Source: Brevundimonas sp. (GTDB lineage Bacteria > Pseudomonadota > Alphaproteobacteria > Caulobacterales > Caulobacteraceae). Taken from it: a stretch of DNA of 32,951 bases. The translations under genes and the position numbers were made by a program. The stretch spans positions 1 through 32,951 of the forward strand of contig NZ_JAUSOE010000082.1 of NCBI RefSeq assembly GCF_030656255.1, written 5' to 3'. This document shows positions 31,613 through 32,951 of this stretch, one piece after another. Within the stretch, counting starts at the first letter, position 1. Each line of letters opens with the position of its first letter. The notes beneath the pieces are model-generated. The model saw only the letters and a list, made by a program, of their open reading frames with translations. It was not told the origin of the DNA and did not search any database.

Positions 31613-32951
31613 ATGAGCGACGATTTCACCGCGCGTCTAGCCCTGCCTTATCTCGCAGCGGGTCAGATGCAGAAGCATGTGACCCTGAATGCCGCCCTGA
31701 CGCGGCTGGACGCCCTGTTGCAGACGGCGGTGGTCAGCCGGACCCTGACGACCCAGCCGGCCACGCCGTTCGACGGCGATCTCTACATCCTGCCGCAAGG
31801 CGCCGCAGGAGCGGCGTGGGGCGGCCGGCCCGCCGGCGCCCTGATGCGGTTCGAGGGCGGCGGCTGGAGCGTCGTGGCCGCGCCGGTGGGGTTGATCGCC
31901 CTGGTGCTGGATACGGCCGTCGTAGTGGTGCGGGGCGAAGACGGCTGGAACCCGTTGGGGCAGTGGTTGGGCGAACTGCAGGGGCTGTCGCGGCTGGGTC
32001 TCGGCACGACGGCCGACGCCGCCAACCCGCTGGCGGTCAAGACCAACACCGCCCTGTTCACCGCCCGCGGCGCGGCCGAGGGCGGCGACGGCGATCTGCG
32101 CCTGACCATGAACAAGGAGGCGGCGGGGGATGTCCTGTCGCTGCTGTTCCAGAGCGGCTACGGCGGCCGGGCGGAGCTAGGCCTGGTCGGTGACGAGAAC
32201 CTGAGCCTGAAGGTGAGTCCGGACGGGTCGACCTGGCTCCGGGCCTTCGGGGTGGATCGCACGACGGGGCGGATCACGTTCGACCGGGGCGCGACGCGGC
32301 GAGAGACGACGGTCTTCACCGGCGACGGCGCCTATGAACCGCCATCCTGGGCGCGGTGGATCGAGGCGGTCTGCGTCGGCGGCGGCGGAGGCGGCGGATC
32401 GGGCATGGCGGGGTCGTCGGGAACCGCGCGCTTCGGCGGCGGGGGCGGCGGCGCGGGCGGACTGAGCGAGGCCTGTTGGGCGGCCGCCGACTTGAACGCA
32501 ACCCTGGTTGTCGAGGTCGGAGCCGGCGGTGGGGCGGGGACGGCCGGTTCAGGCGCGGGCGCCTTGGGCGGCGCGGGCGGGCAGAGCGCGGTGAGCCTGG
32601 GCGGAACCCTGCTGCTGCGGGCTGGAGGCGGGGCGGGCGGCCTCGGCGGAACGGCTTCGGCAGGCGCGGGGGGCGCAGGAGGGCAGGGCCTGCGGACGGG
32701 AAACGCCGGTGGCGGCGGTTCGATTACGGCGACGGCCTTCGTCGGCGGCGAGACCGCCTGTCCCGACGGCCCTGGCGGGGGAGGAGGCGGCGGCGGGTTG
32801 AGCACAGCCAATGCGGCGCGGTCTGGCGGCCCGGGCGGCACAGGCGGCTGGGCCCTTCGACAGGCGCTGGGCGGGGCGGCCGGTGCGGCCGGTCAGGCGT
32901 CTGCAGCGCCCAACCTGGCCTGGGTTGGCGGCGGCGGCGGCGGCGGCGGCG
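31613..32951 (+). CDS. DUF2793 phage-tail-like protein with glycine-rich end, 5' part
   Basis: The frame is open from ATG 31613 to the window end (446 complete codons), so the 3' end is missing. Residues 1-115 match DUF2793: LALPYLAAGQMQKHVTLNAALTRLDALLQTAV, DGDLYILPQGAAGAAWGG, ALMRFEGGGWSVVAAPVG. This domain is typical of tail-associated proteins of alphaproteobacterial prophages and gene transfer agents. After a beta-rich middle (LRLTMNKEAAGDVLSLLFQSGY) the sequence from about residue 255 is extremely rich in Gly, with runs of seven or more and repeated GGAGG blocks, like the polyglycine-helix sandwich of phage adhesins. The ribosome-binding site is CGGAGA. No other phage genes are visible in the window. 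Confidence 0.85.
   Translation, partial: MSDDFTARLALPYLAAGQMQKHVTLNAALTRLDALLQTAVVSRTLTTQPATPFDGDLYILPQGAAGAAWGGRPAGALMRFEGGGWSVVAAPVGLIALVLDTAVVVVRGEDGWNPLGQWLGELQGLSRLGLGTTADAANPLAVKTNTALFTARGAAEGGDGDLRLTMNKEAAGDVLSLLFQSGYGGRAELGLVGDENLSLKVSPDGSTWLRAFGVDRTTGRITFDRGATRRETTVFTGDGAYEPPSWARWIEAVCVGGGGGGGSGMAGSSGTARFGGGGGGAGGLSEACWAAADLNATLVVEVGAGGGAGTAGSGAGALGGAGGQSAVSLGGTLLLRAGGGAGGLGGTASAGAGGAGGQGLRTGNAGGGGSITATAFVGGETACPDGPGGGGGGGGLSTANAARSGGPGGTGGWALRQALGGAAGAAGQASAAPNLAWVGGGGGGGG

Noticed and set aside
32332..32841. Proline-rich minus-strand frame at the window end
   Set aside because: It is the complement of the glycine-rich DUF2793 protein, which has a domain match, a proper start and a ribosome-binding site.

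Overview
The window is GC-rich, almost fully coding DNA from an alphaproteobacterium, most likely a Caulobacterales member close to Brevundimonas or Caulobacter. That placement is an inference from gene content and style: a carboxynorspermidine polyamine pathway, BamD beside RecN, a short-chain acyl-CoA type regulator facing isocitrate lyase, a DUF1285-NUDIX-CCA operon, frequent GTG/TTG starts and 4-base start/stop overlaps. No rRNA, tRNA, CRISPR array or intact insertion sequence was seen. No stretch longer than 300 bases lacks a gene.

Layout. 1-2546: the 3' end of pntB, a convergent DUF2442/lipoprotein pair, a cupin and a DUF1801 gene whose natural start is followed by an in-frame amber codon. 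2625-6557: a membrane acyltransferase, a WYL-domain regulator divergent from a 74-aa protein across a perfect palindrome, and a lipoprotein with a zinc-peptidase motif. 6563-8124: a universal stress protein behind a perfect FNR/FixK-type box, then a ParDE-like toxin-antitoxin pair. 8118-11273: an XRE/ScfR-type regulator divergent from aceA (glyoxylate shunt) with two palindromic sites between them, plus a 69-aa gene behind aceA and a strong terminator. 11294-16255: a proline-rich lipoprotein, prs, bamD and recN.

16256-19100 is an accessory island with visibly lower GC. It holds a HEPN-like protein, a DUF4062 protein interrupted by a 10-base C/G homopolymer, and an unrecognised protein anchored by a C-terminal membrane helix. 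None is housekeeping. This is the best candidate here for an undescribed, possibly defensive, system.

19199-24993: carboxynorspermidine synthase and decarboxylase (polyamine synthesis), a conserved protein of unclear function, exonuclease III with a small membrane protein, and a secreted protein built from three cysteine-rich repeats. 25117-30003: an MBL-fold hydrolase coupled to an enoyl-CoA hydratase, a GNAT acetyltransferase, then a tight DUF1285-NUDIX-cca operon. 29984-32951: a membrane-anchored endonuclease/exonuclease/phosphatase protein, a DUF4112 protein, and the 5' part of a DUF2793 phage-tail-like protein whose end is an extreme glycine-rich region running off the window.
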